A stretch of DNA of 8,453 nt from an uncultured Armatimonadota bacterium (GTDB lineage Bacteria > Armatimonadota > Armatimonadia > Armatimonadales > Armatimonadaceae): assembly GCA_903924445.1 (NCBI GenBank), contig CAIYBQ010000086.1, forward strand, positions 1 through 8,453, given 5' to 3'. Below, piece by piece: positions 6,412-8,453 of this stretch. The position numbers were made by a program, and so were the translations under genes. The notes under the pieces were generated by a model, which was not told where the DNA came from, did not search any database, and saw only the letters and a list, made by a program, of their open reading frames with translations. Positions within the stretch are counted from its first letter, which is position 1. Each line of letters begins with the position of its first letter.

Positions 6412-7155
6412 ATGAATGATGAATTTGCGCAGCACCCAAACGATGGCAAGCGAACCTACACCAGACGTCCGGATGTCGAGTACAGAGTCAGGCACCTGTC
6501 TGCGTTACGCCCTGCGGAGAGGGAAAGGGAGATCCTGATGCTATGTCAATCCATCTCACCCGGACAACACTATCCTGCGGGCGTTCTTGAAGTGCTGGTC
6601 TGGGCAGTCCGCCATGGCTGCCGGCGAATCTCAAAGGCGCATGATGAAGCTGCGGCGCGCTTGTACGCAGTCTCCAATCTCGTCTTGCGGGCAAAGGTTC
6701 GGAGATTTGGCTATTCAAATGTTGAATCTGAGAGAATCGTCGAAGAGACGCTTACCGCTCTCATGGAACACCTGCTTGTTGAGGATTCCAATATCTCGTT
6801 TTGGGAATGTCAGTTCCTCCGATGTCTGATCTACAGATTCGAGACCATTAGCACGAAGTCCAAGGTGCGGCGAAGCTTATCGGATGCGGCATCTCTCGAT
6901 GCCGATAGCCTTCCTGAAGTATCCGATGAGGCGATGTCGGTCGAAGACACTGCGATGCTGCGGACGATAATGGCGGGTTTGTCAGAAGAAGAGCGCTTGG
7001 TGCTATACCTGAAATGTGTAGAGCAGCTGCCTGAGGAAAGCTCGGATGCATCGGTGGACACGATTGCCCGCAGGCTTGGGCGCACCGGACGTACAGTTCG
7101 AAATATATTGACACGGATTCGTGAGCGACATATTGAAAGTGAGACTAATCAGTGA
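6412..7155 (+). CDS. Sigma-70-like transcription factor with diverged region 2
   Basis: This is a probable RNA polymerase sigma-factor-like protein of 247 aa, first gene of a three-gene module. Residues are numbered from the ATG at 6412. About 78-153 resembles region 2: helices around AAARLYAVSNLVLRAKVRRFG, then ESERIVEETLTALMEHLL, an aromatic SFWECQFLRCLIYRF patch and a basic KSKVRR end. The canonical promoter-melting signature is not clear. About 190-239 is region 4: GLSEEERLVLYL, an acidic insertion, then HTH DTIARRLGRTGRTVRNIL with trailing basic helix. About 75 N-terminal residues are not recognised. The stop overlaps the next start (GTGA), so translation is coupled. Divergence from the clostripain-like gene means its promoter lies within 6308-6411. 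Alternatives are a non-sigma HTH regulator that borrowed region 4, or an anti-sigma-partnered ECF relative. The region-4 assignment is firm, region 2 moderate. Confidence 0.8.
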   Translation: MNDEFAQHPNDGKRTYTRRPDVEYRVRHLSALRPAEREREILMLCQSISPGQHYPAGVLEVLVWAVRHGCRRISKAHDEAAARLYAVSNLVLRAKVRRFGYSNVESERIVEETLTALMEHLLVEDSNISFWECQFLRCLIYRFETISTKSKVRRSLSDAASLDADSLPEVSDEAMSVEDTAMLRTIMAGLSEEERLVLYLKCVEQLPEESSDASVDTIARRLGRTGRTVRNILTRIRERHIESETNQ

Positions 7156-7661
7156 ACCCAAAAAGTGAAGTTGATGCTGAGAACGTGATCGGGATGTACC
7201 TGATGGCCGATGTCCACGATGGCGAGGTCAACCGGCTTCTTGGCAGGACATCATCCGCAGAATTCGATGCCTTGTTAGGTCAGGGGCGTGAAACTGTAAA
7301 GTCAATGAAACCTACGTCTTGGTCGATCCGGGAATCGGCAGAAGCACTCGGAATGGACCTGTCGGAACTCGGCCGGCAACTTCGGCTTCCACAAGATGTC
7401 CTTCATAAACTGGACTTACGACTGCTGCACGTTGCAACCCTGCCAGAACGCCTCTTTGACACATTATCGGATGTCCTTCTCGTACCGATTGAACATCTCC
7501 GGACCTACGTTGCCTTGCCTCCAGCGATTCCCGCGGGGATTCGCTTCCATGCCGAGAACGGAGAGCCGATGGTCGTGTTGGAGACATTTCAAGATGCGTT
7601 GTTGGATGATGAAGACATGACTGATGATGACCGTAGACATTGGTTGGAGCATAAATGTTAG
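7152..7661 (+). CDS. Hypothetical helical protein with XRE/HTH-like core, candidate partner or substrate of the downstream ImmA/IrrE domain
   Basis: I cannot assign this 169-aa protein to a named family. Residues 56-120 look like a helical DNA-binding-type fold: WSIRESAEALGMDLSELGRQL, a LRLPQDVLHKLDLRLL helix pair, then TLPERLFDTLSDVLLVP and a VxxYxxLPP end. This pattern is reminiscent of XRE-like proteins encoded next to ImmA/IrrE peptidases. The C-terminus (about 141-169) has a FQDALLDDED acidic stretch and ends RRHWLEHKC. No signal peptide, membrane segment or catalytic motif is visible. It starts at GTG within the sigma-like stop (4-nt overlap; purine-rich AGTGAGA upstream). Its end overlaps the ImmA-helicase start by 7 nt, and its 3' end supplies that gene's ribosome site. 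By analogy to ImmR-ImmA and DdrO-IrrE it may be the regulator that the peptidase cleaves, or an anti-sigma factor. That role is inference. Confidence 0.8.
   Translation: MNPKSEVDAENVIGMYLMADVHDGEVNRLLGRTSSAEFDALLGQGRETVKSMKPTSWSIRESAEALGMDLSELGRQLRLPQDVLHKLDLRLLHVATLPERLFDTLSDVLLVPIEHLRTYVALPPAIPAGIRFHAENGEPMVVLETFQDALLDDEDMTDDDRRHWLEHKC
7646..7649 (+). promoter_or_regulatory. Ribosome-binding site for the ImmA-helicase gene, inside the preceding CDS
   Basis: GGAG (part of TTGGAG) lies 5 bases before the ATG at 7655, while the preceding gene is still being read to its stop at 7659-7661. This strong site fixes the start of the fusion gene and implies translational coupling. Confidence 0.6.
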
Positions 7662-8453
7662 ATGCGGTGAGCGCACACGCATCGCATGCGCTACAGCTGT
7701 GGGAATCGCTGGGGGACACGCATCGGGATAACCGGATTGAAACACTGCTGCAGTGTTACGGTCTCAATGTAAAAAGTGTTGGAGCATCTAGTGCGTTGTT
7801 GTTCGGCGCAGATGCGTGCATCGATCCAACAACACAAACCATCCGGGTGCGTCGCGATTTACATCCTCTCCATCGGCGGGAAGTCCTGGCGCATGAGCTC
7901 GCACATGCGATTCTTGGACATCACAAACATGGCTCGGCGATCCAGCACCGGGCCTACGTTTCCGCCTATGGCAAGAACGAACGGATTGAGCGTATGGCTG
8001 ACAACCTGGCTGCACTCCTCCTTGTCAGCGACTCTGAACTCGAAGTCGCAATACAGACCTCTGATTCTTTCACCGCTGCAGCCGAAGGCCTGGATGTTTC
8101 CATCGACATACTCATCCGACGTCTGACCCAACACCGGTCTCCAGTAACACTGCGTCTCGCTGGCAGAAGTGAACTTCTTCCGGATCAGGTAAGCGCGATC
8201 CAAATGCCAGGCAACATATGCCTTGATGGCGGTGTCGGTACTGGAAAGACGGAGGTGCTGTTTGAGCGCCTGCTACGTCTCGCGGAAGATACAGCTGTCG
8301 GAAATGCACGCATCCTGTTTGTGACCTACTTACGTCGCCATATGGTTTATCTCTTTGAACGGATGGCCCTGCGGTCGCCGCTTCTGGCAGAACGCGTTAA
8401 CTTCACTACATTTCATGACTATGCGGCAGACATCGTGCTGCGTAATGCGGCGC
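7655..8453 (+). CDS. ImmA/IrrE metallopeptidase fused to UvrD/Rep-type SF1 helicase (3' end outside window)
   Basis: This frame is open from the ATG at 7655 to the window edge (266 residues seen, no stop). About 20-165 is an ImmA/IrrE-type zinc peptidase: REVLAHELAHAILGH holds the HExxH motif (H80, E81, H84), IERMADNLAALLLV supplies the likely third ligand E112, and LDVSIDILIRRL matches the family's C-terminal F-x-VS...RL helix. From about 170 a superfamily 1 helicase begins: Q-motif-like LLPDQVSAIQ (Q178), Walker A GGVGTGKTEVL (K198, T199), motif Ia-like ILFVTYLRRHM (220-230) and motif Ic TFHDYA (252-257). The remaining helicase motifs would lie beyond the window. A protein of this type should cleave a regulator and translocate on DNA. 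The overlap with the preceding gene argues that the 169-aa protein is its partner. Both domains are recognised from motifs; the joint function is inferred. Confidence 0.88.
   Translation, partial: MLDAVSAHASHALQLWESLGDTHRDNRIETLLQCYGLNVKSVGASSALLFGADACIDPTTQTIRVRRDLHPLHRREVLAHELAHAILGHHKHGSAIQHRAYVSAYGKNERIERMADNLAALLLVSDSELEVAIQTSDSFTAAAEGLDVSIDILIRRLTQHRSPVTLRLAGRSELLPDQVSAIQMPGNICLDGGVGTGKTEVLFERLLRLAEDTAVGNARILFVTYLRRHMVYLFERMALRSPLLAERVNFTTFHDYAADIVLRNAA

Noticed and set aside
7312..8203. Minus-strand and alternate-frame ORFs of 75-135 residues over the last two genes
   Set aside because: They lie opposite or out of frame with genes whose motifs are clear (HELAH, GVGTGKT), lack ribosome sites and show no recognisable domains.
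1..8453. CRISPR arrays, tRNA/rRNA genes, insertion sequences
   Set aside because: No regularly spaced repeats, tRNA cloverleaf-like segments, transposase motifs or long terminal inverted repeats were seen in the short non-coding gaps.

Overview
This window looks like bacterial chromosome of moderate GC (roughly half by eye). The organism was probably diderm and exopolysaccharide-producing, judging from a Wzz/BY-kinase chain-length protein, an NtrC-type sigma54 activator and a Tat-type lipoprotein. I cannot place it firmly. The mix of a sigma54 two-component system, a clostripain-like lipoprotein and a sigma/ImmA module recalls poorly cultured phyla such as Armatimonadota, Chloroflexota or Acidobacteriota, but that is only an impression.

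Region 1 (2-4834, + strand) is a tightly packed operon. It holds a soluble GAF-domain histidine kinase (its 5' end probably lies outside the window), an NtrC-type response regulator that overlaps it by 4 nt, and, after one base, a 772-residue polysaccharide chain-length/tyrosine-autokinase-like protein. The natural reading is a sensory pair dedicated to exopolysaccharide assembly. Two parts are atypical. The response regulator ends after its AAA+ domain with no Fis-type DNA-binding domain, and the BY-kinase P-loop has Ala where the ATP-binding Lys should be.

Region 2 (4943-6307, - strand) converges on region 1. It is a clostripain (peptidase C11) family protein with a Tat-like lipoprotein signal. 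Its catalytic His is present, but at the nucleophile position of the D-x-C motif I read D-C-S, so Ser sits where Cys is expected and Cys is one residue earlier.

Region 3 (6412 to the right edge, + strand), divergent from region 2, is the most interesting part. It is a three-gene, overlapping, translationally coupled module: a sigma-70-like protein with a diverged region 2 and a clear region-4 HTH; a 169-residue protein with an XRE/HTH-like helical core and an acidic tail; and a protein that joins an N-terminal ImmA/IrrE zinc-peptidase domain (HELAH) to the start of a UvrD/Rep-type SF1 helicase (GVGTGKT). The last gene runs off the window. ImmA/IrrE proteases are known to cleave HTH repressors in response to DNA damage. 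I infer that this module couples a DNA-acting helicase to proteolytic release of a transcription programme, possibly stress response or defence. No RNA genes, CRISPR arrays or insertion sequences were seen.
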